Assembly: GCF_032854445.1 (NCBI RefSeq)
Contig: NC_088300.1
Location: forward strand, 6,944,001 to 7,008,000
DNA: 64,000 nucleotides
Direction: 5' to 3'
Source of the DNA: Liolophura sinensis
Taxonomy: Eukaryota > Mollusca > Polyplacophora > Chitonida > Chitonidae
Below are positions 46,016-60,267 of the stretch, one piece after another. The position numbers and the translations under genes were made by a program. The stretch's first letter is position 1. Each line of letters starts with the position of its first letter. Under the pieces are notes generated by a model. That model was not told the origin of the DNA and made no database searches. It saw nothing but the letters and a program-made list of their open reading frames with translations.

Positions 46016-49000
46016 TGTTTAACATAATACTTTAATAATTATAAATGTGATTAGGAATTGCTCAAACTTCATGAAAAAACTCTGAAGTTTCCCTGTAAGG
46101 TGGAGGAATTAGTCAGAAACAAGCTAAATTTAAATCATTTAAAAAACATCACTTTAAAAATGTTAAACTTCAGGTGAAATACAGTATTTCATAATTTACA
46201 CATGTACATTATGCTGAATTAACTGAAAATGTATGGACTGTCTTTTTATTCCCTCATTGACCAAATTGCCATTTGCCCATGAAGTTTGATAGTTTACTAC
46301 CAGAGACTAAATTCACATCATTCAATTGTGTATTGCATAAATTAGAAAGCTCTAGTAACTCTTTGTAGCTATTGTATCCTTGCACCACTTTGGCACCCGC
46401 CCAATGGTGGGACTGAGGTCAGAACAAGCAGATTGTAACCTGACAATGAAGAGAGCACAACTAAGCCCTGTGCCGCTGATGATGAATGGCACGGCTCTCT
46501 TTCTTATGAATGGCAAACCCAAATAGTGTGAGGAGGACTTTTCTAGAATTCGGGCAAAGGAGATTCATTCTAATAGAAATGAGCCATATAAAGGGGGCGT
46601 GTCAGGCATACTAATGAATATACATGAAGTCCCAGAAACATCCCCCAGACAGTGGGAACTAGGTCAAGCACCTAGGGGTTGTTGACTGTCCGGACATTCA
46701 CTATGATTACATGGCAAATAATGCCATAAAACATGATCGGAGCCTTCAGTGCAATGAAGACAAGCTGTACCATAAAACGATACATCAATAATACAATTCT
46801 GGCTCCTTCCATTGTAATGACTTGTGCAGGATGGTCTCAGGCACACACCACACAAATCACATCAGCCCTACAAGCACATCAAGTCCTCTGTCACACACCT
46901 ACACATGTGTCCGCGATATTTTATGTAAGCTGAGTATCAGAGGCCATATTCACCTCCAGTGTCTGATCAAGGCCTCCACATGTTTCACCAAAACAAAACA
47001 ATATTTCATCCTGCTACAGTTTTGGGTACGCTGATCAATAATGCCTCAGTCACAGTAATGTCTGACAGCAGACAGTGACCTTATCTAGAATGCCATGTGC
47101 CCTTAAGCAATCTAGACAATCAGTCTGGCACAAATGTAGAAGACACTCTATGCTTCCAATTCAGCAGACCCAGCTGACAGATGAGGTGCTGGACAGGTTT
47201 CAGCACATTCCCAGCCAGTCAACAATGTCAATCACATGAAGGTCATTGACCAGTATGCCATTCTGAGCCTAGATATTACATAACAGGGTCTCACCTTGCA
47301 AGGTAAACTACGCAGTTTGAGTACTGTACATAAGTGAGAAAAAGGAGTGAATAAAGAAAAGGCTATGCTGGTATGTGGCTAAATACATGTGCACTACTAA
47401 CATGCCCGGACTGATTGTAAACCAGTTACTTGTAAGTCATGACAAATAAAATTAATCTATTGCATATTGATCCGATTTGAATAAAATTCCTCTTAGTGTT
47501 ATGGATATGTGTAAAATCAGCTAAATTTACAAAATTCTCCAGTTTGGTTCATATGTCAACTGTACACAAAGTCTGACAATCGCTGACTGGCTAATTGGAG
47601 TAAAATTGGACATTAACAAAATGATTCACCAGATATGGGCATAAATTCCTTTTTGAGGTAACACATAAGTCCTTGTTTTCACTTTAGGAATGTTAATAAC
47701 ATTGGTACTGTTTTATACCATTCAGTATGTTTGATTTCATCATGTGGTGTTTGTTTTTGGCCTTACCACTGCCAGTTCTAGCTTGCTGGTTGTACAGTGA
47801 CCTATTTGAGCGCAAAAGGTGACACTAGACTTATGTAAAAATGTCAATTCTGCTGAATTCGTAATACTCACCTCCTTAGAAGTGGTCTTTTGCGATGTGT
47901 ACTCACTTTGACAAAGATTGGGCCAGTAGATTGGAAAAAAAACTGGTCAATAAGTATACCCTACCACTAAAACCTGTATGTAAGCACAGCTAAACAGTCA
48001 GGCCAGAAACATGATACAGACCTACCTCCAACTATGTTGGTAAGGGGATAGAAAAAACATCCTAAAATTACACTTAATGAGGGTAAATTAAATATTCCTT
48101 GTGTCATGTTAATCCACTAATTTCAAAATAAGCAGCACCTGCTTTATTAGGGGGTAATAACAACAAAATCAAAACATCAAAGGTGAAATACCTTAAAAAT
48201 ACAACATACTGTATATGACATTAAATTTCTCCCAACAAGCATTTTAGGGGCAAATGAATTTCATATAATATTGATTTTAGTGATGGAACTTAAATCCTTT
48301 AAAAAGGGCTTCCATCCTCCCTTCTAAAAATACCCAGACATCTTTCCATGATCAACAGAACTCTTATAATCTGGCAAAATGGGTAACTTTGTCATGGACC
48401 AAATTATAGGTCAAATATATCAAGTGCCACCGATCATGGTTAGCTGATCTATGATCCCATATATGTACTTGTAGTTTTATATGTGGTGTACATATACATG
48501 AAACAATTCTCTCACTGGCCCAATTATTTCCATCATTCACAGAGCATTCCAAATAAGACAGAACGGAATTATAGATGTACTGCACCCGTGGTTCTTGGTG
48601 GATGTAATTGACGGCTCCAAACAAATAAACTGCAATTGCAAGATCTCTATACTGAGCAGCTTTGAAAGAAAAATCATTTCTAAATGCTTTTGCCACAATC
48701 AATAAATCAGCTGCAATGCTCAGGTTGCATCATATTTTACATTACATATCATTATTTAATATAGTACAACATTGTGTAAAGATGATCTTTGTTAGACAAA
48801 AAAAAGCAGAAGTCTTAGATAATGTCTGTTACAGTGAGTATCCTTGAAACCTTCATGTGCAAGTATTTCATGCATTCAAATTGTGTGCTGCCCTGTAAAA
48901 TTCACCAAAACTAACTTAACAAGATAGTAGCATTTAATTGTTAATTGGTGCATGTAGTTTCTACTGTATGTACAAATTACAACAAGATGTGTGTTAGCTC

Positions 49001-49260
49001 CCAAGATTGTGAGTATCAATGCCCCCTAACAGTGCTTTTCATATAAGTTAACCATACACTTACAGTATATTATTCATCCAATAGTGTACTCATGTATATT
49101 CAGAGGGCAATATACATAATGCCGAAATGTTCCAAAGACCAAGACATGTACCTGAAACAAGTGTCTAACATATTCAGTGTACACGTAATCCATCACTTTC
49201 ATGACTTTTATCAGACTGGTTTTTGCAAATTACAAAACCCTAACCTGCATCAGCTATAAA
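46016..49260. other. No gene supported
   Basis: If the 5'UTR exon near 50.2 kb belongs to MUS81, this is its first intron. Frames are short and no domain or array was recognised. Confidence 0.5.
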
Positions 49261-49264
49261 TGTG

Positions 49265-49362
49265 ACATTCGTTTTATTAACAAGGGGGCATAACAAGCTA
49301 ATTTCATGGATTCTATTAACAAGGGGGCACAACAAGCTAATCTCAAAGATTTTATTAACCGA
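49265..49362. repeat. Two-copy 45-bp direct repeat
   Basis: ATTAACAAGGGGGCATAACA, then AGCTAATTTCATGGATT, repeated once with few changes. Confidence 0.75.
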
Positions 49363-49445
49363 CTATATGGCATAACCTGGAAGCTTTTTTCGTGTGAAAT
49401 GGTACTTTATCGGATTACCATTACAAATTGTTTGTGCATTGAGAT

Positions 49446-49467
49446 GGGGGGGGGGGGGGGGGGGGGG
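49446..49467. repeat. Poly-G tract
   Basis: An uninterrupted run of 22 G residues; its length is likely to vary and be prone to sequencing error. Confidence 0.95.
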
Positions 49468-50609
49468 AATGTTAAACCATGGTAGCTTTTGGAGGGGATT
49501 GGAATGTCAATTTGTCATGCTAAGAGTGTAAAACCTTTCCCTAAAGCACTGTTTTACTTGGAAAAGAGTTTACATATTTCCGAACTGTCGTTAACCAACT
49601 AAACTTGAATAGCATGTAAGGCTAACAAAAGTGTTTTTGAGGAAGTTTTATGAAGTAGGGATGCTGTTTATATACTTATTTGTGCATTTGCATTACACAA
49701 TCTTGTGAAATCTGCACTCGCTACAGACTTCATAATTTCATATCTTTAAATTTTCATTCATTTTTCGAATTTGGTCATATAATAATATGTTAGAGTTATG
49801 TATTACATGTTATATGTACCTGATACCTTTATAAGTTAGTTTGAGACTGAGGATTTTTTTCTCGAATTTATCAAAATTAAACTCATGAGTTATCTTCCCT
49901 TGAATGTAAATTAGAGCACAAATAATGTCTGTAGAAAGAATAGACACCTTTAAAAACATTTTGTGGGGCCACAGAATTTGAAAACTATATGGTTTGTGTA
50001 CTTCTGCCAAATTATAAAATTTCATGTAGAATTGCTACTAAATCCGTAAAACTTTCCGATCCTGCACTTCTTTAGGTAGGCTTTATGTATACAGACTATG
50101 ATGGATAGGCGTGTTGGATCGATACTATGGCCTGTAGTCTAGAAATACATTGTAATTGTAGTTGTGCTTGTCGTCGTTGCTGTTGTTGCTACTTCACGCG
50201 CCGGGACCCATGACTATGAACTTACCAGTCAGTGTCAAACAGATGACATAACGTTGAATCAAGCAATATCAAAAACACCGACGTTAAACTTGCAGTACGA
50301 GTTCTAACAAGTACCATTTTTGCTAAATAACTTTCAATGCTTAAATAACAGTGATTAACTTTTTTATCACTGTTGTTGTTGCAACAGTCAACACGCTTTA
50401 ACGGAGTTAACCACACTATGGCACACCAGCGAATCAGCATTACTGCGCGGCTCTTCCTTTCATTAAGGCAAAATTAACTGAAATGGAACTAACTGGCTAT
50501 GCACAACAAATCCGTTTACAGTCCCCGACAGCCCTTGCTTATAATATGACCACAAACTTTCTTCAAGTCTTCCAAAACGAACTTCCCGCCGCAGTGGCCA
50601 GATCTGTAA

Positions 50610-50619
50610 TCTCGCGAGA
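50610..50619. promoter_or_regulatory. TCTCGCGAGA palindromic promoter element
   Basis: A perfect TCTCGCGAGA lies in a locally CpG-richer stretch (50570-50640). In animals this decamer is a known core element of TATA-less promoters. About 385 bp away on the minus strand is a good donor, CACTGACTG|gtaag (intron side 50225). That fits a MUS81 5'UTR exon spliced to the acceptor at about 45403. The link to MUS81 is inference. Confidence 0.4.
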
Positions 50620-52522
50620 TGTTCATGTTATCGCGTTATCTTTAAATCAATTTCGCTTTTGCTGAGGTGCAGGAGCTGGCACTAATTACTGTGCCTTGTT
50701 CAAAGTTTTACAATGTTAAGGCTTGAACGTCACTTCATCATGCACAACTTAACGGATCAAACGTGAAACATAGGTCTTGGCTGGTGATTATGCTGACCTG
50801 CATGAGGAAAACAACAACATAGGTCTACATGTATAGTTTTATGCAATATAACCAACCGTGTATGGGCGCAGCTTTGGTCCTGCATGCATGGCCCCCACCA
50901 TTGTGGGGATATATCCCGATATCGGAGAAGATGGAGGCATGTGGGATTGATGTAGCTGCATGCTCAAGAGACAATGCTAATTATGTCATATGTCTTAATA
51001 ACATGAATTTAATCGAGATATTAAGAGGTAAAGTCGGTGTGCACAGCGGTATGCATTATAAATGAATATATGTGTTCTCCAGAATTTAAGACAAAAGTTC
51101 TATTCACGATCCCATTTATTTTTTGACATCAAAATTAACCCTGTTGTGCTAATATATAAAATGCAGTCCAATAGACGTTTTAAAATGACAATTCATTTAA
51201 TTACTGTAAATAAATGTCAGAAAATGGTGTTGAAGATATATTTTAAATGGGTATAGATGGGTATTAATGACCAGATAAAATCATTTTTTCTTGGGCTTAA
51301 TGAGTTTTTTTTTTCAACCATATGTCTGAAGTATGTGTTGGTTTGATTTATTCTGCAGATCATATACCGGTTGTTCAAAAACCCAACCGGCATTATCCTT
51401 CCATTCAATTTTGTATTTATTCATAAATTCTGTTTATTGTTTTTACAATCTCGCGGTTTATTTTAATTCGTGAAAATGTTCATCATTTGAAGACTTCAAC
51501 CAATGTATACAGAGCCTGTTAAAAGTTGATTTCTGGACACCTCTGCCAGCAAATGTCGTATATGTATACTACAGCGATTTGAATTCGTGGAACATGTCAG
51601 TTTAGCTGGCGCGGTAGCAAAGGTCTTGCATCTGTCTCTCTGTATATAGAAAAGCATGTTTAAGTCCTATGACTGTGAGCCATATCACTTTACGGCAAGA
51701 AGTTCTGTGAATGGTTCCAGATAAATTTGCACGAAACTGTGTTTGGTGGTGATCAGTTCCGATCGAGTTTTAGATATTCCATTTGAGGGCCTCAGTTGCA
51801 AATAAGTGATCAATGGCTGAGGGCGATGACATTAATGATGAATATTTTGTTTACAATAATGAGTTGCTATATTTTTGGCTAACAGACATATAGTCTGAGA
51901 TAACTTTACATAACAACGTATTGGTCCGAGCAGATGATTTTGGCAGTTTGCCAATGAGCTCCTCCTGGTGACCTAATCGCACATTGATCCTTGCCAGTCG
52001 AGTACACACACTGGGTGCATTGAACACACTTGAGTCCTACATCGCCCCGCAATAAAATTTTTATCACCTGCGCAGTTATATATAAATCCGCGGTCGGACA
52101 TCGAACGGGGAGTCAACGACCGCACGTGGTCAAACGGAGATGATCTAAGAGGAAATAAGACATAACAATATATGAGCCCATGTACAAAGATGCGTATATA
52201 TCACTTAATTACGCGCACTACACATGCTTATCTTGGACGCATAATCCTGAGCTGCGAACCGGGTATTTCCAAAGCGATAATGCTGAGGTAAACGAAGATA
52301 TAAGCCATCCGTCCATCATAACCATCACTATGATATCACAAAGATATGTGCCTGTTGGTGGCCATCAGAGGAAACAACCAAAATAAATGCATTAGTTTGA
52401 CTGCTATAACATCAATAGAAATCAATTATGTATAAATAAAGCAATGGTGTCTAAATCACAAATACTGATTAGACGTAAATGTGACCAAGTGTTTAAAAGG
52501 TATTCAGATTTGCCCATTGCAG

Positions 52523-52568
52523 AGCTCATGGGAAACCCACGACCATCCGCAGGCTGCTAGAAGACCTG
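52523..52568 (-). mobile_element. SINE body fragment
   Basis: The match is limited to the most conserved core, CCCACGACCATCCGCAGGCT, and its flanks. Confidence 0.7.
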
Positions 52569-53039
52569 CATGTGAAATACCATTACAACGGAATTGTTCA
52601 GGTGAAATATATTCCTTTTTTATATAACGGATATAGGGCAGTATAAAAAGTATAGGAGATATTCTGAGGGTTAATAATATTCAAGATCATAAATTAGATT
52701 AACTGTTCATCAATAATACCTCAGCTGCTGAAGAAAACAACACATGAGCAAGTTGTAGTTGTGCTTTGATCAGTAGAATCTGGCTTAAATATAAATAAGA
52801 GTGCTTTTGTCCCATGCATGCATGCAGGTTAAATGTATTGGACACTGACTAACTGATTTGAATGTAAATTTGGAAATGCATCGCAACCATATTCTTGCAC
52901 ATAAATATCACACAAAAAGCCTGCATATATTATACTATTCTGCGAGTGCGTTTTGATCATCATGACAATTCGTCAACAGCCCGACTGTATTCCTTATTCA
53001 TTTAATGTTTGGCGTTCAGATATTGATACGCAGGTGATG

Positions 53040-53250
53040 ATATTATGGCGATAGCAAGAAGCGATGTCACGAATATGCGAAGCGATGTCAAGATGACACG
53101 AAGCGATGTCACGATGACACGAAACGATATCACAATGACACGAAGCGATGACACACAGTGATGGCACGATGGCACGAAGCGACGTCACGATGGCACAAAA
53201 CGATGACATGGTGCTGGCATGGTACCATCGCTTCGTGACATCGCCTGGCG
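53040..53250. repeat. About 21-bp degenerate tandem repeat with an inverted end
   Basis: Units around GACACGAAGCGATGTCACGA recur. The right end, ACCATCGCTTCGTGACATCG, is the reverse complement of the unit, so the transcript could fold back. Confidence 0.8.
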
Positions 53251-53309
53251 AAGGAACGATGGTACGATAAAGGTCTTGTCCGGCTTTTCATGTTTAAGTT
53301 TCTGCGGTT

Positions 53310-53990
53310 ACCACAGTCATACCATAGTAAACACATTGCCCATTTTCCTGTGCACTACATAGATTGATATGTCTTCGTGTCCGAGCTCAGTTTTTTGGCA
53401 AATGCAGTTTTTACCTTTTGCTGATTGCAAAATAGATGTACATGTGCCATGCCTGTCCAATGTCCATTTCTCTGGTTGCAGTGATAACCACACTACAATT
53501 TTCCAATGTCCATACACTAATTATAGATAGGTTTAATCTGACAACCCCAATTGTTTTGCAAGTGCAGCTCCAATGATTGCTGGTTTCATAGTTACAGATG
53601 TGACGATGCGTTATGTCCCCCATGTGTCAATTTCTGTGGTTGCCAATTTTGCAATATTCGTACACTACATATACTAGGTAGGGATAATTTTACAACTCAA
53701 ATTGTTTTGTAAGTACAGTTTCAGTGACTTTTGATTACATAGTTACAAAGGTGACGATGTGTCACGCCTTCCATATGTTCATTTCCATGGTTGCCACAGT
53801 AACCACAGTGCCAATTTCCTTGCGTCTATGCATTGTGTACATAGGTATGATTTTGTTTCCAAGCTACAACTCTGCTGGAGCTGCAACTGCGAGTGCAGTT
53901 TTAATTCTTCGTAGTTACATAGACACAAAGGTGACGATGTGTTCGCCTTTCAACAGTTACCACGATAACTCTCCGCCTTGTTTTGTGGAC
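53310..53990. repeat. About 150-175-bp diverged tandem repeat, roughly 4 copies
   Basis: Landmarks such as CATAGTTACAAAGGTGACGA (TGTG) and TTCCATGGTTGCCACAGTAA recur around 53421, 53588, 53737 and 53912. Confidence 0.65.
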
Positions 53991-54589
53991 TTGTTTTTAA
54001 CTTGGGGTACGGACATCATCCCCCGGACACCCCCCCCCCCCCACGAGACATTGTCCCCTGTGGACATATTCCCCTCCTTGACATTTTCCCCTCCCTATCT
54101 GATAAAATCTTCTGTGGTCCGTCCTCTGTTATCCATAGTCAAGAGTGGATCTTAATCATTAAAAAATTTAAAACATTTACAAACTGGAGAGTTTCGGCAA
54201 ACCTTGCAGTACCTTTTTTCCATGCGTGGCGTTTAGTTCAATTAAATCAACACTTTGTAAGACAATCAGTCGGTACAACGTAGGCTTTATATGGGAAAAG
54301 AATAATAGACAAAATAAACGGAAAGCTTACTTATTATAAATGGACGTTTTATTATTTGCAATAACAGGCAGATTATTCTCTCTGAATGGTAATCCAGCAA
54401 TGCAAATAAAATGACTGTAGCTAGTATACCTGGTTTTTTGGTTAATCCCTTGCCAGAGAAATGATTGGCCAAAGTGTAAAGATTAATGACTTAACACAGA
54501 CTCTCCAGATTCTAGAGAACACGGGTCTATTCATAAGCTTTTATCACAATGCTGTTTTGTTACTGCATTATTATAGGAAGTTCCACTTT

Positions 54590-54780
54590 ATCAACATAAT
54601 GTCTCCACCATATGAAGCCAACTATCTGAATTTTGTGAATATGTAAAAATAAAAAACCGACTGTTTTGACCAACTGAAAGGCTACAGAGGCCTTAAAATC
54701 TTCACCATGTGAAGACAAAAACCTGAATTTTGTGAATATGTAAAGAAATTGCTTATTTTGACCCCCTGCGCTATTCATTA
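54590..54780. repeat. Two-copy ~110-bp tandem duplication
   Basis: CTGAATTTTGTGAATATGTA occurs twice with similar flanks (ACCATATGAAG/ACCATGTGAAG before, TTTTGACC after). Confidence 0.75.
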
Positions 54781-54799
54781 CAAGACACCGCACTGGCGT

Positions 54800-56160
54800 G
54801 CGGGTGCTCCCAGGCACTCATAGGCCCACTTATTGACCTATGCATGTGGCCAAGAGCCATTCAAGCAGACGGAGTACTTTTCCATCATGCTTCACTAAAG
54901 TTTCCATCACACTTCACTGACGATGCATGGTTCCATACCAGTGCATTTTATTGCAGGTATCCGACTCCAGATGTGAAGACCGTGCATACCTAGGGGTGTA
55001 ATTATGTTTTTGCATATGGGTAAAATGACGTGTACTATATTACAGCATGATCACATCTTTCTCATCTTTCACGCGCAGTTATAACGGGACACACTGAAGA
55101 GAGGCAACGAATTGTTTAAATATCAATAGCTTCCTCATCAAAAATGAAATGCATATTGGTACATTAATGTTTGTTGTGGCGTGGTAACAGACTTGTGTGG
55201 TAATTTTCTTGATTTAACAGGCCTTTCAGTTACTATTCCAATACATTCTAGAACGCAACATTTCGACAGACAAATTTGCGCAAATTTGAAAATTAGCAAA
55301 GGTGACCTATACTTCAGCAGACTTTTCAATGCGTTGTTTTCACTAAAAACATTTTCTTCTCACTTATGTTTTCATCTCTCATATGTGTTGCTATTTCAAT
55401 GTAAAATTTTATTTCATATTCAGATCATATAATAGTTTGGTTTCGATAGTTGTCAAAGCAAATGAATGGTGCAGTATGCAATTAACTTCAGGACATTCTA
55501 TAACTTGCTCAAAACAACACGACTATTTCCGCTTGGATTTTTGAACGTCATAATGTGAAGGTGACACTTCTTCATCCATCTGACCACCAACGAAGTCACA
55601 AAAATGTTACCCTAAATGGCGGAGATCGCTAACTGTTTGACGTCAGCCTCCACTTTCTCCAAATTTCGTAAGCCACAATTCCCTTCACTTTTGCGCGGAG
55701 GACGTTGTCTGTGGGTTATAGCGCCATGAAGTGACGTATTTACATGAAAAGTTACGAAAAGTTGATTTACCATGTTTTGTGAAAGCGGGCCTTAGACTTA
55801 ATAAAGCCGAGAGAGATACGGATAAAACAAAGGCAAATGGCAAAGGCAAGATTAAAGATTTATATTAAAAAGTGTTATATTATTTTTTCACAAAGAAAAT
55901 TTCTTTGACCAAAATCGTATGCCTAGGAATTAAGGTATACTTCTGTAGACAGTCTAGTGGATTACAACACAATACATAGGTAAGAAGTTCTATATATATA
56001 TAGAGCTCCGAAGTACGGCTGCCCATACACGACATTTACACATTTCTTTAACTTTTGTAGCTTTTATTTTGATTTTCACCTTGATGGAAACAGTTCTCAC
56101 GTAGGTGGAAACGTGTTGATCTGTGTGCAAAGAGTTCTCACCTCAGTGAAAACAAGTGAA
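54800..56160. other. No gene seen
   Basis: Short unremarkable frames only; no array or mobile element recognised. Confidence 0.5.
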
Positions 56161-56167
56161 AACACAT

Positions 56168-56276
<109 letters not shown>

Positions 56277-56279
56277 TTG

Positions 56280-58590
56280 CACAGGGGGCGGGGGGCGTAT
56301 CTTTGTCTTCACCGAACCAGAACAAGGCCTTCGGATTCGCGGGTTCGCATAGTTTCGTCAAAGTCAAAACCTTTTCACCCAGGGGAGAAGCAATGAAAAT
56401 CTATAGATCTCACCTATAACACTGGTGTTCTTTAAATGAGAACGGGGTGATTAATATGCGTGACTCCTAATCATGAGGTATAATTAATACAAACATATAC
56501 AGGTGTGGGTTCAATGCCGGCATTGGACAGGGAATTTCTACACTCTCCCGCTGTCACGCACTTTACCTGGGGGCCACGGTGAGAATAAGAGGTCGAAGGC
56601 GTGTGTGGGGACACGCTGCCTTATGTTCGTTGAAGACGTATGTGTATAACACATGGCAAAGTTCGGCGGTAACTTCTCAATAGTCTGTGGTTTCGTTGCG
56701 CACTCGATTTCCACCACCCATAAAATTGACCTTTATCATGTCAACGAAAAATTTGCTTGATGTTAAACAAATGTTAGTTTATACAATGAGATATATATAC
56801 CTCAAGGAAGCTTCCCTGTATGTCAACAATATGTTTTGTGTAGATTTGTTTGCTTGTTGCATTCCCTTACACGCCGAACGCCACTATAGTGACGAAATTA
56901 CCAATATTGGTGACTTTAATTAGATTTCCAATTAAGCTAACTGAAAACATATTGTCCTTGGCAGTAAAATTCTCTCGCATATTTTTTTTAGGATTTTGAA
57001 GTTTGTTCACCATTGAATTTTAATACAGCTTCATACAATGCATTTTACTGTATTTTGGGCCGATAATTCCGAATCGGCTTTGGTTTTTTTGTCCAAGCTT
57101 GTAACTTTTTTAGATAACGTAAGTTTAGTTACGGGATTTCAATGGCCTTTGAAACGAACGAGCTTAAGCCACATGCATATATCATCGATATATCCTCGCT
57201 TGTTAATGTTTATTAAATGACATAACCCTATTTCCAAAAACAGAAATTTAAGCCCATTCATTGAACTTAGATCTTGATGTTAACTGGACAATGGTATGCT
57301 CTTCATCTACCTCTATCTAACTGTACATGATTTCTCCAAATGGGGAAATCCTAAATAAAAATCCTAATAAAGCCTATCTTTATACTAAAGCATCGTTGTG
57401 TTGCTTACCGACTGTTACAAACATTGTCATGCTGCAAATTGCATTGTACTGTAGCAGAAACTGAAAACCATTCGTGAAGACTGCTTGAAAGCCGTGAAAC
57501 TGCAGGCAGCTCTAATATCTTACAGGCATTACCATCTCTAATCATTCAAGGCTGGACCCGCGGGTGCCTTGCTTCCGAGTAAAAACATCAAAAAACAAAA
57601 TGGAATCAAGCGGAACAGCTATTTGATGGCCATTAAACTCCTTGTTATTTTATTTGTTAGACCACCTTGGTATTTTGGTTAATTACTTAGTGGAACGGTT
57701 TAAGGCCACGTTCATTAATACTTTAGTAATATGACTGTGATCAGATGTGTACATGCGCACTCGGTGCATGGAAGGAGGAGGAAACCGGAGTGCTAAGAGC
57801 GCTCAAGGTATTTTATGTACGCCTTTATTCCGTCGCATATTTGATTTTTACCTTTTGACGTACTAATGCGTGAGTTATTTTCCCACTGAAATATTAGCAC
57901 CAACAAAACAACCAACAATTTGTCTATACCAGCAAAGGAAGAAAATGATAAAGACTGATGGATACTATACACCATCCGACCACCGGAGCGCCTCCATGAC
58001 GCCATAAGCCTCAACCTCGGTCTCCACTTTAAACAATTTTGTTACAGGCCCAGCCGCCAGTTTTGATCGAACGCTTCCAGTTTGTTCTATATAGTGGGCC
58101 TTTTGCAGCAAGAGAAGCACTTCCCATCACACTGCCTGAAGATAATACGATAGATCAATACTACACGGCCAATAATGATAAATATAATTAAAGACGTAAA
58201 GCACAGAGAGTCAAACCAAACCAGCAACGACAGTACATGTGATTTCTGACAAATGCGTCACATGTAACTGGTCAAGTACGTTCTCTTGTCAGTTAACCTC
58301 AGTTAGGGTTATATTCTATCATATATTTATATAAATGCTTAAACAGTAGAAAATTACACACCCACTAGCACCAAGCCTTAAGCCGAATTAGGTAGGCTAA
58401 GACAATGCAGTGACGTTAGCTGCAGTTTATTGGATGCCACTCGTCAAGAAATACGCAACACTTGTTTTCTATAGGCTCTCATTCCCTGACCGCTGATATA
58501 CTCTGTATGCGATCTTACACTTTCTGTGTGTGATGGGCTGCTTTGCACGTAAGAATCATAACTTTAGGATATATTTTAAAAAAATTATAT
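56280..58590. other. No gene seen
   Basis: AT-rich with scattered short frames; no recognisable domain, SINE or array. Confidence 0.5.
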
Positions 58591-58784
58591 CTTTACGTAT
58601 ACATGTAACCTATAATGTGTATAGTGTTTGCTAAATAGAAAAACTGAAAATCATGGCCATATATATTAGAAATTAAGACACAAAAGCTCATCCAACTACG
58701 TACATGCAGGCCTATATCTCCCTCGAATCGGGCAACGAATAACGAAGTAAAGAAAAGAAAGGTTCTCTTATAGTGCTGGTTCGT

Positions 58785-58990
58785 ATCCTGGCATTGTTTG
58801 CTTGGCTGTGGGTTTACCTTGATATTTGTCATGTATACTTGCATGGCGAGTCTGTGTGGTACAGGTTCGATACTGTGGCCCATCTTCTAAGAGGCAGTCA
58901 CAACATGTTTCTGACGGACGTCCATAGCGACGTATTGTGAAGATATATACATCACCATAGTAATTCACATACTTGATGTAGAGCTTGTAA
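58785..58990 (-). other. Unassigned cysteine-rich frame, possible exon
   Basis: The minus-strand frame reads EIPSYKLYIKYVNYYGDVYI, then RRYGRPSETCCDCLLEDG and YRTCTTQTRHAS. An acceptor-like tatttcag (about 59034) lies before it and CAAG|gtaaac at its end, but a TGA lies between acceptor and frame. I do not recognise the family, and no neighbouring exon was found, so this may be chance or a gene relic. Confidence 0.2.
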
Positions 58991-59135
58991 GACGGGATCT
59001 CACGTAGCCACCATTTTCAATCCGCCATATAACTGAAATATTATTGAGCATAGCGTAGAACACGAAATGTACAGTCACATACACAAAGAAATCATCTGGT
59101 ACTGGGGATAAAAGCTGTCTCTATATAGCACCAGC

Positions 59136-59138
<3 letters not shown>

Positions 59139-59213
<75 letters not shown>
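59139..59213. repeat. (TA)n microsatellite
   Basis: About 37 TA dinucleotides without interruption. Confidence 0.97.
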
Positions 59214-59215
<2 letters not shown>

Positions 59216-60236
59216 AAAGATTTAACTTGTTATTCTATCCGTCCTAGGCTATTCCATTCTGTATGACAGCAGTATCACATAAATGATGCCTGCATGATCA
59301 TGAACACTAATTCATTAATACAGCTTTTCCAGTACTATATATATACGTTTGTAATAGTATATGTGCAGCAGCATATGCAAATCAGCCTATGAGACAAGAG
59401 CCCCACCAAATCATCAATATATAACTCATTAATGTCGAGTTTGTCCTACATTTGGTTGAATTTTGTACAATATACTCCTTGACCTATAGTATCTCAAGTC
59501 TTGAAATCTTCCATAAACTCTCACATCAAATATGGCCTATTGATGTAGACCTAAACGCTTCTCGGTCCGAGGTTATCAAATTCCAGGTATTAATTTCAGG
59601 GTGTAAATTTTATCAATAAAGCCAGCTCAGCACATTTCATCTTTGTAGTAAAGGCAACATTCACTGTAGTTAGACATGGGATAACGAGTAGTGCTGTAAT
59701 GCAGTTATATAAGAAAACGCTATCTAGCGTTGGGCTCATATAAATGTCACAAGGACCTGCATGTGCTGTGGAATCATTTTCAAGGTCGGTCAGCTCATTC
59801 CAAGTGCTATTTTTGAAATGACCATGACCCTTTCAAACGCAGGAATTTTCAGAGGGGCTTACGATTGTGCAGTCACTGTCTATGCGGTCGTTGGCCGTCT
59901 CCGGAAAATTCTAGGCCTGCTCATGATCGATTCTGCCGCAGATGCTTATAATACTATTACCTGCTTCACGTGATCCCATCAATATTCATGAGGCCGACAT
60001 TCCACTGGCGGTTTTGCTGTTCAAAGGACAAACCTTAAAAGGTTGATGACATGGGCATATATAACGACTTGGGGAAGTATCTAGAACTTACCTAACCAAG
60101 GAATGAACTCAAGCTAGGAGTCGCAAAGTGTTTTTCCATCACAAACTGATGGCCACGCCCAAGATTAATCAGCCAATCAGAGTGAGTTGGAAAACTACCA
60201 TGCTTTCCGCGCTTATTCAAACCGTGTGACCAGCGG

Positions 60237-60247
60237 CTTTAAATGGG
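60237..60247 (+). promoter_or_regulatory. Putative TATA-like element of ISYNA1
   Basis: CTTTAAATGGGG lies about 30 bp before the likely start of the 5'UTR exon. This is inference from position and sequence; no other core element is evident. Confidence 0.4.
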
Positions 60248-60267
60248 GGGTGCTCACCTGTAGAGAG

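Larger units (their letters stand above)
49480..53035. other. Gene-poor; possible promoter region inside
   Basis: Apart from the TCTCGCGAGA element and the minus-strand donor near 50225, nothing gene-like is seen. A small SINE-body fragment lies at 52523-52568 (GGGAAACCCACGACCATCCG). Confidence 0.5.
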
